Shown one piece after another: positions 17,796 through 26,292 of a stretch of 64,000 nucleotides of DNA. The position numbers and the translations under genes are program-made. The notes under the pieces are model-generated. The model had not been told where the DNA came from, ran no database searches, and saw only the letters and a program-made list of their open reading frames with translations. Numbering within the stretch: the stretch's first letter is position 1; every line of letters begins with the position of its first letter. This DNA is from Arthrobacter celericrescens (GTDB lineage Bacteria > Actinomycetota > Actinomycetes > Actinomycetales > Micrococcaceae), in assembly GCF_003614925.1 (NCBI RefSeq), contig NZ_QYLP01000050.1:62001-126000 (forward strand), in the 5' to 3' direction.

Positions 17796-20501
17796 GTGAC
17801 CATCCCCCTTGATCTCGCGCGGATCCCGTTTGTCTCGGGCCTTGCCCGCTTCGGAAACCGCGCCGCCGTCATCACCGGCAGCACCGTCATCAGCTACGAG
17901 GACCTTGCCGGCCGCGTGGACGCCGTCGCGTCCCGGCTCGGCACCACCCGCCGCCTCGTGGCGCTCGCCGCCGCGAACGACGTCGCGTCCCTGGTGGGCT
18001 ACCTCGCCGCGCTCGCCGGCGGCCACCCGCTGATGATCGTGCCAGCGGACAAGCCTGCCGCCCTCGAGTCGTTGGTCGCCGCCTACGATCCGGACGTAGT
18101 CATGACCTCCGGTTCCGACATGCCCGGCGCCGAAGCCGACGGCGGACCCGTGCTGCAGGAGCGGCGCCCCGGCAGCCGCCACGAACTGCACCCCGAGCTC
18201 GCCCTGCTGCTGAGCACCTCCGGATCCACCGGATCGCCCAAGCTGGTGCGCCTGTCGCAGGACAATGTGCAGGCCAACGCGGAATCGATCGCGGCGTACC
18301 TGGGGATCGGTCCCGACGACCGCGCCGCCACCACGCTGCCGATGTCCTACTGCTACGGGCTCTCGGTCATCAACAGCCACTTGCTCCGCGGAGCCGCCCT
18401 GACGCTCACCGAGTTGTCCGTGGTGGACCCCTGTTTCTGGGACCTCCTGCGCCGCGAGCAGGTGACCTCCTTCGCCGCCGTGCCCTACACTTTCGAGCTC
18501 CTGGAACGTGTGGGCTTCGGCGCCATGGAACTGCCGGCCCTGCGCTATGTCACCCAGGCCGGCGGCCGGCTCGCCCCGGAGAAGGTGCAGCACTACGCCG
18601 AGCTTGGCCGGCGCCGCGGCTGGGAACTGTTCGTCATGTACGGGCAGACCGAAGCCACCGCCCGCATGGCCTACCTGCCGCCCGGGCTCGCCGCCGAAAA
18701 CCCCTCGAGCATCGGCGTTCCGGTGCCCGGTGGCTCCTTCCGGATCGACCCGGTGGACGGCCTGGACTCCATTGCCGGCCTGGACTCCGTTGCCGGGTCC
18801 GTCGGCGAACTCGTCTACAGCGGCCCGAACGTCATGCTCGGCTACGCGCAAAGCCCCGGGGACCTCGCACTGGGCCGGACCGTCACCGAACTGCGCACCG
18901 GCGACCTCGCCCGCGTCCAGGACAACGGCCTGTACCAGGTGGTCGGCCGGCGCAGCCGCTTCGTGAAGATCGTGGGCCTGCGGATCGACCTTGGCCAGGT
19001 CGAGACCATGCTGCACGAGCTCGGCATCACCGCCGCCGCCGCAGGCTCTGACGAAAGACTCGTGGTCGCCGTCCAGGGTGACCACGACACCAAGCTGCTC
19101 GCAAAGATCGTCACCCAGGGCCTCGGCCTGCCGCGCGCGACGCTTCAGATGTACGCCGTCGCCGCCCTGCCGCGCTTCTCCACCGGGAAGACGGACTATC
19201 CGGCGGTGCTCGCGCTGGCGGACGCCGGGTCAGCTGAGGGACTGCCCGACGGCGGCCGGGTCGCCGCCGCCGTCGAACCTCCCGGGGCCGTGCGCAAGGC
19301 GAAGCGGCCGGAAGACGCCCGCACGATCTTCGCCGACGCCCTGGAACGGGACGACATCGCGGACGGGGACACCTTCGTCAGCCTGGGCGGGGATTCGCTG
19401 TCCTATGTGGCGGCGTCCATCCGGCTGGAGAAGGCGCTCGGCCACCTGCCGCCGGACTGGCACATCACCCCGGTACGGGACCTGGTGCCGCGGGAAGCCG
19501 TCCCCGCCAAGGGCCGGTTCGCCCCGGCCAAGCGGCTGTTCGCGCCGCTGGAGAGCGGCATCGTGCTGCGCGCGGTGGGCATCATCCTGATCGCGGCCAC
19601 GCACATCGGGCTGTTCCACTGGGAGGGCTCGGCACACATCCTGATGGCCGTGGCGGGGTACAACTTCGCGCGATTCCAGCTGGGCGGCGAAGGGATCGGC
19701 AGGCTGAAGCGGCAGCTGCACAGCCTGGGCCGGCTCGTAATCCCGGCGGTGGCGTTCATCGGCGTCGCGTTCGTGCTGACCGATCACTACACCGTGGCGA
19801 ACATCTTCCTGCTGAACTCGATGATCGGGCCGGAGGAAGTAACCACCCAATGGCATTTCTGGTTCATCGAAGTGCTCGTGTACATGCTGGTGGGGCTGGC
19901 CCTGCTGCTGGCCGTGCCGTCGGTCGGGCGGCTGGAACGGCGCTTCCCCTTCGCCTTCCCGCTGGCGCTCGCAGGCCTGGCCCTGATCAGCCGGTACGAC
20001 ATCGTGGATCCGCAGTTTCCGCACCCGATGCCAACGTTCTGGCTATTCACCTTCGGCTGGGTGGTCGCGCGGGCCAAGTCCCTGCCGCAGCGGCTGCTGG
20101 TCTCCGCACTGGTGGTGCTGACCGTGCCGGGCTACTTCTTCGGTGACCAGCTCCGGGAGAACACGGTGATCGCCGGCGTGCTCCTGCTGATCTGGCTGCC
20201 CACCCTGCTGGTGCCCGTGGTGCTTCGGCGGCCCGTCGGCCTGCTGGCCAGCGCCTCGCTGTACATCTACCTCACGCACTGGCTGGTCTTCCCCCTGCTC
20301 TCCGGGACCAGCCCCCTGCTGGCTTTGCTGGCTTCGCTGGCGGCCGGTGTGGCGTACTGGGCGCTGTCCATGCGGTTTCTCGGCTTGGTGGAGCGTTGGC
20401 TGGGGAAGCGGCGTTCGGCTAAGTCGTTTGCGTCGGCGGGGACTGCTGGAGCGGTGGTGGCTGCGCCGGCAGCGGAAGCTACTCCCGGCCTGTGCCGATA
20501 A
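17796..20501 (+). CDS. Adenylation domain - carrier protein - membrane acyltransferase fusion
   Basis: 901 residues. Residues about 1-480 are an ANL adenylation domain: A3 LSTSGSTGSPKLV (near 139), A5 YGQTEA, A7 RTGDLA, A8 GRRSRFVKIVGLRIDL and catalytic Lys465 in FSTGKTDY. About 505-575 is a carrier domain with phosphopantetheine Ser534 in SLGGDSL. Residues about 590-880 are multi-spanning and resemble acyltransferase family 3 (OafA/OatA type): ATHIGLFHW with an early His, AGYNFARFQL, and LTHWLVFPLL. The protein should activate a carboxylic or amino acid, load it on its own carrier and transfer it to an acceptor at or across the membrane, a one-chain analogue of the DltA-DltC-DltB scheme. Substrate and acceptor unknown. 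Likely leaderless GTG start; promoter covered by a putative iron box. Confidence 0.85.
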   Translation: MTIPLDLARIPFVSGLARFGNRAAVITGSTVISYEDLAGRVDAVASRLGTTRRLVALAAANDVASLVGYLAALAGGHPLMIVPADKPAALESLVAAYDPDVVMTSGSDMPGAEADGGPVLQERRPGSRHELHPELALLLSTSGSTGSPKLVRLSQDNVQANAESIAAYLGIGPDDRAATTLPMSYCYGLSVINSHLLRGAALTLTELSVVDPCFWDLLRREQVTSFAAVPYTFELLERVGFGAMELPALRYVTQAGGRLAPEKVQHYAELGRRRGWELFVMYGQTEATARMAYLPPGLAAENPSSIGVPVPGGSFRIDPVDGLDSIAGLDSVAGSVGELVYSGPNVMLGYAQSPGDLALGRTVTELRTGDLARVQDNGLYQVVGRRSRFVKIVGLRIDLGQVETMLHELGITAAAAGSDERLVVAVQGDHDTKLLAKIVTQGLGLPRATLQMYAVAALPRFSTGKTDYPAVLALADAGSAEGLPDGGRVAAAVEPPGAVRKAKRPEDARTIFADALERDDIADGDTFVSLGGDSLSYVAASIRLEKALGHLPPDWHITPVRDLVPREAVPAKGRFAPAKRLFAPLESGIVLRAVGIILIAATHIGLFHWEGSAHILMAVAGYNFARFQLGGEGIGRLKRQLHSLGRLVIPAVAFIGVAFVLTDHYTVANIFLLNSMIGPEEVTTQWHFWFIEVLVYMLVGLALLLAVPSVGRLERRFPFAFPLALAGLALISRYDIVDPQFPHPMPTFWLFTFGWVVARAKSLPQRLLVSALVVLTVPGYFFGDQLRENTVIAGVLLLIWLPTLLVPVVLRRPVGLLASASLYIYLTHWLVFPLLSGTSPLLALLASLAAGVAYWALSMRFLGLVERWLGKRRSAKSFASAGTAGAVVAAPAAEATPGLCR

Positions 20502-20835
20502 GGACGACGCCCGGAAGTTCCATGGCCCATGGATGGGGATTATCGCCTGGGAACATGTTGATTCGCGTCCCGTCGTCGAGGATGAATTCCGGGTCGATCA
20601 GTTCCTCGGTGCCGGCTTCAACTTGAACCACTTTGCGTCCCAGCAGGCCGCCGATTCTTGTCTCCAAGTCCGGCGAACTCCAGTCGAACTGGCAGCCAGG
20701 CGGGCGAATCATCCACGGGCACATCAAGGTGAGGGACCACGAATCGCCAATCAGGTTCAGGTGGGGATAGTTGAGTTGGAAAGCCTGAATAGTCAGGGGG
20801 AGTGCCTCCACCAGGGAGGCGCGGGTGGTTTTCAT
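20479..20835 (-). CDS. Hypothetical protein, 118 residues
   Basis: Not recognised. The frame has balanced, aromatic-containing protein-like composition (WSLTLMCPWMIRPPGC, TRINMFPGDNPHPWAMELPG) and lower GC than its neighbours. The C-terminal half has the FILDDGTRINMF look of a small beta-rich domain. Its 3' end overlaps the fusion gene's 3' end by 23 bp tail to tail. Upstream lies a 12-bp palindrome and A+T-rich sequence suited to a promoter. Function unknown. Confidence 0.6.
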   Translation of the reverse strand: MKTTRASLVEALPLTIQAFQLNYPHLNLIGDSWSLTLMCPWMIRPPGCQFDWSSPDLETRIGGLLGRKVVQVEAGTEELIDPEFILDDGTRINMFPGDNPHPWAMELPGVVLIGTGRE

Positions 20836-20874
20836 GGCCGATCTTCGCTCCGTGAACTAAGCTCCGTGAATTAA

Positions 20875-20886
20875 TAAGCATGCTTA
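20875..20886. promoter_or_regulatory. 12-bp perfect palindrome upstream of the 118-residue gene
   Basis: TAAGCATGCTTA is self-complementary and sits 40 bp upstream of the minus-strand gene starting at 20835, in A+T-richer DNA. A related TAAGTATGCTT occurs at 49734-49744 near the ANTAR gene. Possible operator. Confidence 0.3.
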
Positions 20887-21033
20887 CTATTTCCCCCGTA
20901 GACACAATCGTAGTGCAAAATCCCGAAGATTTGGTGCGGTCATCACAGGCCGTTAACCCCCGCCGTCAGGGCGGGAGCGTGCGACGGCGTAACGCAGCTC
21001 ATACTGTCTGCCTCGGATGGCAAGATAGGGCCC

Positions 21034-22176
21034 ATGCGCATTCTGATCGCCCCGGACAAGTTCAAAGGCTCCCTGACCGCGACTGAGGCGGCCGCGGCCA
21101 TCGCCGAAGGGGCGCTGCGCGTCTACCCGGACGCCGTCGTCACCCGCTTCCCCATCGCCGACGGCGGCGAGGGAACGCTGGAAGCCGCCGTCGCTGCCGG
21201 CTACGAGGAACGCATCAACGCCGTCACCGGTCCCATCCTGAAGCCCGTCGGCGCCGCGTGGGCGATCCGCGAAAACTCCTTCGGCGGCGCCACTGCCGTG
21301 ATCGAAACCGCCCAGGCGTCGGGCCTGGCCAGCATGGAGCCGACGCCGGAAAACTCCCTGCGCGCCCACAGTTACGGCTGCGGCCAGCTCATCGCCGCGG
21401 CGCTCGACGCCGGGGCCACCGAGATCGTGCTCGGCCTGGGTGGTTCGGCCATGACCGACGGCGGCAGCGGCGCCCTGCGCGCGCTCGGCCTCAAGCCGCT
21501 CGACGCCGCGGGCAACGTGGTCCCGCTCGGCGGCGGTTCGCTGGCTGACGTCACCGCCCTCGACACTTCCGCACTGGATTCGCGGCTGGCGAAGACCACC
21601 TTCCGTATCGCCGTTGATGTCCGGAATCCGCTCTACGGCAGCGACGGCGCGGCGCACGTTTTCGGACCGCAGAAGGGCGCGGACGCGGACGCCGTCGAAC
21701 TGCTCGACGCCGGCCTGCGCAACTGGGCGTCCGTGCTGCGGGAAGCGACCGGCCGGGATGCCAACGTCCCCGGGGCGGGTGCTGCCGGCGGCTTCCCGGC
21801 GTCGTTCCTGGCCTTCACGGAAGCGCAGCTGGAAGGCGGCTTCGAACTGGTTGCCGGACTGACCGGCCTGGAATCCCAGCTGGACAGCGCCGACCTGGTG
21901 ATCACCGGCGAAGGCTCCCTCGACACCCAGTCGCTGAGCGGCAAGGGCCCGATCGGCCTCGCCGATGCCGCGCGTGACCGGGGGATTCCGGTGCTGGTGG
22001 TGGCAGGCCGCATCGCGGTCACGCCCGAAGACCTCGCCAAGCACGGCGTCGAAGGCGCCGCCCAGCTCATTGACATCGCGCAGAAGCGCGACGGCGAACC
22101 GGACGTCGCGGACGCCGTTGCCAATGCCGCCAAGTACCTCGCCTGGGCCACGAGCCAGCTTCTCGAAGGGGCGTAA
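21034..22176 (+). CDS. glxK: Glycerate kinase (GlxK/GarK family)
   Basis: 380 residues. RILIAPDKFKGSLTATEAA at the start, FPIADGGEGTL, LGLGGSAMTDGGSGALRALGL and VITGEGSLDTQSLSGKGPIGLA are the classical glycerate kinase family I blocks. It phosphorylates glycerate (usually to 2-phosphoglycerate) with ATP, linking glyoxylate/glycerate catabolism to glycolysis. Single gene between the hypothetical and the convergent LysR gene. No glyoxylate carboligase lies within the window. Confidence 0.93.
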   Translation: MRILIAPDKFKGSLTATEAAAAIAEGALRVYPDAVVTRFPIADGGEGTLEAAVAAGYEERINAVTGPILKPVGAAWAIRENSFGGATAVIETAQASGLASMEPTPENSLRAHSYGCGQLIAAALDAGATEIVLGLGGSAMTDGGSGALRALGLKPLDAAGNVVPLGGGSLADVTALDTSALDSRLAKTTFRIAVDVRNPLYGSDGAAHVFGPQKGADADAVELLDAGLRNWASVLREATGRDANVPGAGAAGGFPASFLAFTEAQLEGGFELVAGLTGLESQLDSADLVITGEGSLDTQSLSGKGPIGLADAARDRGIPVLVVAGRIAVTPEDLAKHGVEGAAQLIDIAQKRDGEPDVADAVANAAKYLAWATSQLLEGA

Positions 22177-22180
22177 GCGC

Positions 22181-22205
22181 CAGCCGGCCGGCGGGACTGG
22201 CCGGC
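22181..22205. terminator. GC-rich inverted repeat between convergent genes
   Basis: CCGGCCGG and GGCCGG-type arms can pair around a short loop between glycerate kinase and the convergent LysR gene. No T-run; weak candidate terminator. Confidence 0.25.
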
Positions 22206-22209
22206 CGAG

Positions 22210-23094
22210 CTAGTTCCGGGCCAGTGCGCAGTCGATGAAATGGTCCACGAGCGGTTCCGCACGATCCGCGCGGCTGACCAGGGAGAGCTCCACCAGGTCC
22301 ACCCGCTGCGCTGGTTCGCGCCAGGCGACGGTCTTGAGCGGCCGCACAGACGATTCCGGCGCAAGCGTCACCCCGAGGCCGCAGGCCACCATGGCAAGCT
22401 GCGAGTGGATCGAGTTGGCCAGATGGCGGACTTCCGGGCTGAATCCGGCCTGCCGGCAGGCCGCCGTCATTTCGTCGTGGTAGTCCGGCGAGACCTGCCG
22501 GACCAGCCAGACCCACGGCTCGTCCCGGAAGTCTCCAAGCTCAACCGCGCCACTCCGGGCGGCTGCCGAATGGTCCGGAGGCAGCGCGACGACGAAGTGG
22601 TCGCGGCGCAAGGGGGTGGCCCGGAGCTGGGTTCCCGTGACGGTCTGGCGGATCACGGCGACATCGAGTTCGCGCCGACGGAGCGCTTCCTGGCCGTGGT
22701 GGCTGTCGATTTCCATCGCCCGGAGTTCCACCTGCGGATGCGTCCGGCTGAAGCGTTCAAACGCTGCCGGCAGTGTCTCGCTGAAGGCCGAGGTGACGGC
22801 GCCGATCCGGAGCGTGCCCATGAGGCCGGCCTGGGCCTTTGCTGCGATTTCCTGTGCCCGCTCGGACGCCGAGGCCAGGAGCCGGCACTCCTCGAGGAAC
22901 AGCCGCCCGGTCTCCGTCAAGGTGACAGACCGGCTCGAACGGTTGAGCAGGGTGGCGCCCAGTTGGCGCTCGAGCTGCAGGATTGCCTGGCTGAGAGGGG
23001 GCTGGGACATGTTCAACCGTTCCGCGGCCCGGCCGAAATGCAGTTCCTCCGCGACGGCGATGAAATAGCGGGCCTGCCGCACCTCGACGCTCAT
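22210..23094 (-). CDS. LysR-family transcriptional regulator
   Basis: 294 residues. N-terminal winged HTH: VRQARYFIAVAEELHFGRAAERLNMSQPPLSQAILQLERQLGATLLNR, of the CatR/BenM-like subgroup with PPLSQ. C-terminal substrate-binding domain contains LRIGAV and a VALPPDHS segment. ATG at 23094 has an AGGGAG site; TTG at 23097 adds one residue. Divergent from the triple RraA operon and presumably controls it in response to a pathway acid; a dyad lies in the shared promoter. Confidence 0.92.
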   Translation of the reverse strand: MSVEVRQARYFIAVAEELHFGRAAERLNMSQPPLSQAILQLERQLGATLLNRSSRSVTLTETGRLFLEECRLLASASERAQEIAAKAQAGLMGTLRIGAVTSAFSETLPAAFERFSRTHPQVELRAMEIDSHHGQEALRRRELDVAVIRQTVTGTQLRATPLRRDHFVVALPPDHSAAARSGAVELGDFRDEPWVWLVRQVSPDYHDEMTAACRQAGFSPEVRHLANSIHSQLAMVACGLGVTLAPESSVRPLKTVAWREPAQRVDLVELSLVSRADRAEPLVDHFIDCALARN

Positions 23095-23131
23095 CAAGAC
23101 TCCCTTCGTCTTGCAGCCATACAGGATCAGA

Positions 23132-23153
23132 CCTTCACAGTATCAATTGAAGG
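23132..23153. promoter_or_regulatory. Candidate LysR binding site
   Basis: CCTTCA (23132-23137) and TGAAGG (23148-23153) are perfect inverted arms with a 10-bp spacer, containing TTCA-N10-TGAA, compatible with LysR T-N11-A type sites. Located 15 bp before the first RraA gene and 38 bp from the regulator start. Confidence 0.5.
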
Positions 23154-23168
23154 CGCTGTACTTGAGGC

Positions 23169-23834
23169 ATGACCACCGAAAATTCACTCCTGGCTTCCTA
23201 CGCGGAACTGGACTCGGCCGCAGTGTCGGACGCCCTCGACGCCCTGGGCCTGCCTCCGGGGCAGGGCGGTTTCCTGCCGGTCTGGGGGCACCCGAAAATT
23301 GTCGGCTACGCCGTCACCATCGAACTTGAGCCTTACCTCCCGGGGCCCTCGGGCGCCCACCTCGGCACCGAGGCCGTCGCCCGGGCCACCGATGAAAGCG
23401 TCATCGTGGTCGCCAACGGCGGCCGCACCGACGTCTCCAGCTGGGGCGGCATCCTCAGCCTCGGAGCCTCCCTCAAGGGTGTGCGCGGAGTCGTTACCGA
23501 CGGTGCATGCCGCGACGTCCACGAAGCCCGCGAACTCGGCTTCCCCGTCTTCGCCAAAGGCCGCATCCCCGCCACCGCGCGCACGCGTGTCCAGCAGCGC
23601 TCCATCGGCGAAACCGTCCGGATCGGCACCGCCATGGTGGCCTCTGGCGACGTCGTGTTCGCGGACGAGACCGGCGTCGTCGTGGTTCCCCGCGCCCACG
23701 CCGAAGACGTGCTCGCGAAGGCGCAGGCCGTCGTCGAGCGTGAAAAGGCCATCGCGGCAGACGTCCGCGCCGGCATCCCCCTGCACGAGGCCATGCGCGA
23801 TGCCCGCCTGGCCGGAACCACCGAGGAACACTGA
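23169..23834 (+). CDS. RraA-family protein 1 (HMG aldolase/oxaloacetate decarboxylase-like)
   Basis: 221 residues. RraA/4-hydroxy-4-methyl-2-oxoglutarate (HMG) aldolase fold: SDALDALGLPPG at the N-terminus, VVTDGACRDVHEARELGFPVFAKG (Arg115 and Asp116 of the substrate and metal site), and DVVFADETGVVVVP. Such enzymes cleave or decarboxylate 4-substituted 2-oxo acids to pyruvate with Mg2+; true RNase E regulation is unlikely in an actinobacterium. First gene of an operon; its stop overlaps the next start (TGATG). Confidence 0.88.
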   Translation: MTTENSLLASYAELDSAAVSDALDALGLPPGQGGFLPVWGHPKIVGYAVTIELEPYLPGPSGAHLGTEAVARATDESVIVVANGGRTDVSSWGGILSLGASLKGVRGVVTDGACRDVHEARELGFPVFAKGRIPATARTRVQQRSIGETVRIGTAMVASGDVVFADETGVVVVPRAHAEDVLAKAQAVVEREKAIAADVRAGIPLHEAMRDARLAGTTEEH

Positions 23835-24496
23835 TGACCCCCGCAACTCCCGACGTCGTGGCCCGCCTCGCGGCCCTCCCGACGGCCTCCATCTCCGACG
23901 CCATGGATTCCCTCGGCGTAGAAGGCGCCCTGCACGGCATTGCTCCGCTGACCTGCGGTTTCCGCGCCACCGGCCCTGCCTTCACCGTGCGGTACGCCCC
24001 TGCCGATGAGGAACGCGGCAGCGTGGGCGATTTCCTGGATGATGTCCCGCCTGGATCGATCATTGTCATCGACAACCAGGGCCGCACCGATGTGACCGTG
24101 TGGGGCGGAATCATGACGGAGGTGGCGGCCGTCCGCGGCATCGCCGGCACCGTCATCAACGGTGTCTGCCGCGACGTCGCCGCATCCCTCGGCCAGGAGT
24201 ACCCGATCTTCAGCGCCGGCCGCTACATGCGCACCGGCAAGGACCGCGTCCGGCTCGCCGCCGTGGGCAGCGAAGTCACCATCAACGGTATTGCTATCGC
24301 CCCCGGCGACGTCGTCTGCGGCGATGCCGACGGCGCCTTCGTGGTCCCTGCCGGACTCGCCGCCCAGGTCGCGGACCTTGCCGAAGGCATCGAAGCCACC
24401 GAGGAGCGGATCGTCGAAACCGTCAAGGCCGGCGCCACCCTCAAGGAAGCCCGCGCCAGCCTCGGCTACCACGACCTCCAATGGAAGAAGGCCTGA
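23834..24496 (+). CDS. RraA-family protein 2
   Basis: 220 residues, second RraA paralogue. SDAMDSLGVEGALHG, VINGVCRDVAASLGQEYPIFSAGRYMRTGKDRV with Arg113-Asp114, and GDVVCGDADGAFVVP are conserved. The YMRTGKDRV segment is seen in HMG/CHA aldolase-like members. Divergent from protein 1 in the region between residues 50 and 70 (substrate loop), suggesting a different substrate or a heteromeric complex. Shares one base with the preceding stop. Confidence 0.88.
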   Translation: MTPATPDVVARLAALPTASISDAMDSLGVEGALHGIAPLTCGFRATGPAFTVRYAPADEERGSVGDFLDDVPPGSIIVIDNQGRTDVTVWGGIMTEVAAVRGIAGTVINGVCRDVAASLGQEYPIFSAGRYMRTGKDRVRLAAVGSEVTINGIAIAPGDVVCGDADGAFVVPAGLAAQVADLAEGIEATEERIVETVKAGATLKEARASLGYHDLQWKKA

Positions 24497-24497
24497 A

Positions 24498-25130
24498 ATG
24501 ACCGCACCAGACGCCGCCCGCGGCCACTCCGCAGCGACCCTCTTCGAGGCGGCCAAGTTGCCTGTTGCCTGCGATCCGGGGATCAAGCCCGCTTGGGCGG
24601 GCGCGCGGGTCGCCGGCCCGGCGTTCACCGTGCACGGCCTCGGAGGAGACAACCTCGCCCTCCACAACGCCGTGCTCGCCGCCCCTGCCGGAAGCGTCCT
24701 CGTCGTCGACCTCCAGGGTGCCGAACACGGCCACTGGGGCGAGATCCTCGCGGCCGCCGCGCAGCACCGCGGCATCGCCGGACTCGTTCTCGACGGCGGA
24801 GTTCGCGATGCCGCCGAGCAGGCCGCCATAGGCTTCCCCGTGTTCTCCCGCTCCGTGACCGTCGTCGGCACCGCCAAGGACTACGCCGGCGAGTTCGGTG
24901 TCCCGGTCCGGGTCGGCGGACGCACCGTCTGGCCCGGGGACCTCGTGGTCGGCGACGGTGACGGCGTCGTCGTGATTCCCGGCAGTGTCGCTGACACGGT
25001 GCTCGACCGTGCCGACCAGCGTGTCGAGGACGAGAGGCGCATCCTGCGCGAAGTTGCCGCCGGCCGGTCCACCCTGGAGATCTACAACCTCGACCCGGCG
25101 GGGCGCGTGTCCTCCGGAGCGGACGCGTGA
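24498..25130 (+). CDS. RraA-family protein 3
   Basis: 210 residues, third and most divergent RraA paralogue. It retains LVLDGGVRDAAEQAAIGFPVFSRS (Arg103-Asp104) and GDLVVGDGDGVVVIP, but the N-terminal S/T-DA-D-LG helix of the others is replaced by SAATLFEAAKLPVACDPGIKPAW. ATG at 24498 follows the stop of the second gene by one base; a longer open frame runs through gene 2 and is rejected. Overlaps the aminotransferase start by 4 bp. Confidence 0.85.
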   Translation: MTAPDAARGHSAATLFEAAKLPVACDPGIKPAWAGARVAGPAFTVHGLGGDNLALHNAVLAAPAGSVLVVDLQGAEHGHWGEILAAAAQHRGIAGLVLDGGVRDAAEQAAIGFPVFSRSVTVVGTAKDYAGEFGVPVRVGGRTVWPGDLVVGDGDGVVVIPGSVADTVLDRADQRVEDERRILREVAAGRSTLEIYNLDPAGRVSSGADA

Positions 25131-26281
25131 GCGCCGGGGTCCGGGCCGCCGTCGCCGTCGAACGCATCACCCGGGCCAGCCGCCGCTCCGCCACGCTGGG
25201 AGCGGCCGTTGAGGGAGCCGTTTCCCTCGCGATGGGGGAGCCCGACGGCGGCACCCCGCCCGCCGTCGTCGACGCCGCCATTGCGGCGCTCAAGGACGGC
25301 AGGACACGGTATGCGCCGATGACCGGAGCCCCGGCGCTCCGCGGTGCGATCGCCGCGGATGTCACGGGGCGGACGGGCCGTCAGACGACGCCGGACGAAG
25401 TCGTCCTGACCCACGGCGGCAGCGCCGCCCTCGGTGCCGCGTTCCTGGCGCTCCTGAACCCCGGGGACAAGGTGCTCATCCCCGAGCCGACATACTCCCT
25501 GTACGCCGACCAGGCCGCGCTGGCCGGGGCCGAGGTTGTCTGGGTGCCGCCCCGCCGGGACGGTTCGCTGGACCTGGAAGCCCTTCGCCGGGAAGCCGCG
25601 GATGCGCGCCTGCTGGTGCTGTGCAATCCAGGCAACCCCACCGGGGCCGTCTACGGCCCCGCCGAACTGCTCGGCGTCGCGGAACTGCTCCTGGAGAACC
25701 CCAACCTGGTGCTGCTCTCGGACGAGGCGTACGGCACCATCGTCTTCGACGGCGTGCCGTTCGTCTCCGCCCTCTCCCTCGAGCGCGTGCCCGGCCAGGT
25801 GCTGGTCTGCGGGACCTTCTCAAAGAGCTACGCCATGACCGGCTGGCGGCTGGGGTACGTCATTGCCCCGACCGCGCTCGCCGATCCGGTCTCGCTCATC
25901 CACCGGACGCTCAACGGCCCCCTGAACACCTTCGTCCAGGACGCCGCCCTCACAGCCCTGGAAACCAGCGAAGAGGACCTCGAACAGCTGCGCGAGTCCT
26001 ACCAGGCCCGGCGCGACCTGGTCCTGGCCAAACTCGGCACGGAACCCCGTGTCAGCCTGCGCCGGCCGCAGGGAGCCTTCTACGCGTTCCCCCGCATCGA
26101 CACTACCCTCGGCTCGGATGCCATGGCCGCCCGCTTCGCCGAAGCAGGGGTGCTGGTCCGCCCGGGGAGCGAGTTCGGTGCCTCGGGCGAGGGTCATGTG
26201 CGGCTGTCCTTCGCCACTGACACCGAGAGCCTGGAGGCCGCGCTGGAGCGCTTGCTCGCCGCCGTCCGGGACATGCCGTGA
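25127..26281 (+). CDS. Class I/II pyridoxal-phosphate aminotransferase
   Basis: 384 residues, fold-type I. YAPMTGAPALRGAIA at the N-terminus, LTHGGSAALGAAFLALLNPGD, NPGNPTGAVYG (family Asn and substrate pocket), SDEAYG, and PLP lysine (about Lys233) in GTFSKSYAMTGWRLGY, then the C-terminal Arg in VLVRPGSEFG...GHVRLSFA. Closest in look to aspartate/aromatic aminotransferases. GTG start overlaps the third RraA gene. In this operon it could produce the 2-oxo acid that an RraA protein then cleaves, or consume the product; that is inference. Confidence 0.9.
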   Translation: MSAGVRAAVAVERITRASRRSATLGAAVEGAVSLAMGEPDGGTPPAVVDAAIAALKDGRTRYAPMTGAPALRGAIAADVTGRTGRQTTPDEVVLTHGGSAALGAAFLALLNPGDKVLIPEPTYSLYADQAALAGAEVVWVPPRRDGSLDLEALRREAADARLLVLCNPGNPTGAVYGPAELLGVAELLLENPNLVLLSDEAYGTIVFDGVPFVSALSLERVPGQVLVCGTFSKSYAMTGWRLGYVIAPTALADPVSLIHRTLNGPLNTFVQDAALTALETSEEDLEQLRESYQARRDLVLAKLGTEPRVSLRRPQGAFYAFPRIDTTLGSDAMAARFAEAGVLVRPGSEFGASGEGHVRLSFATDTESLEAALERLLAAVRDMP

Positions 26282-26292
26282 AAGGACCGTCA

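Noticed and set aside
17796..20501. NRPS module for siderophore synthesis
   Set aside because: No condensation or thioesterase domain and no further NRPS genes nearby; the acyltransferase-like C-terminus points to transfer at the membrane, so only the iron-box is kept as a hint.
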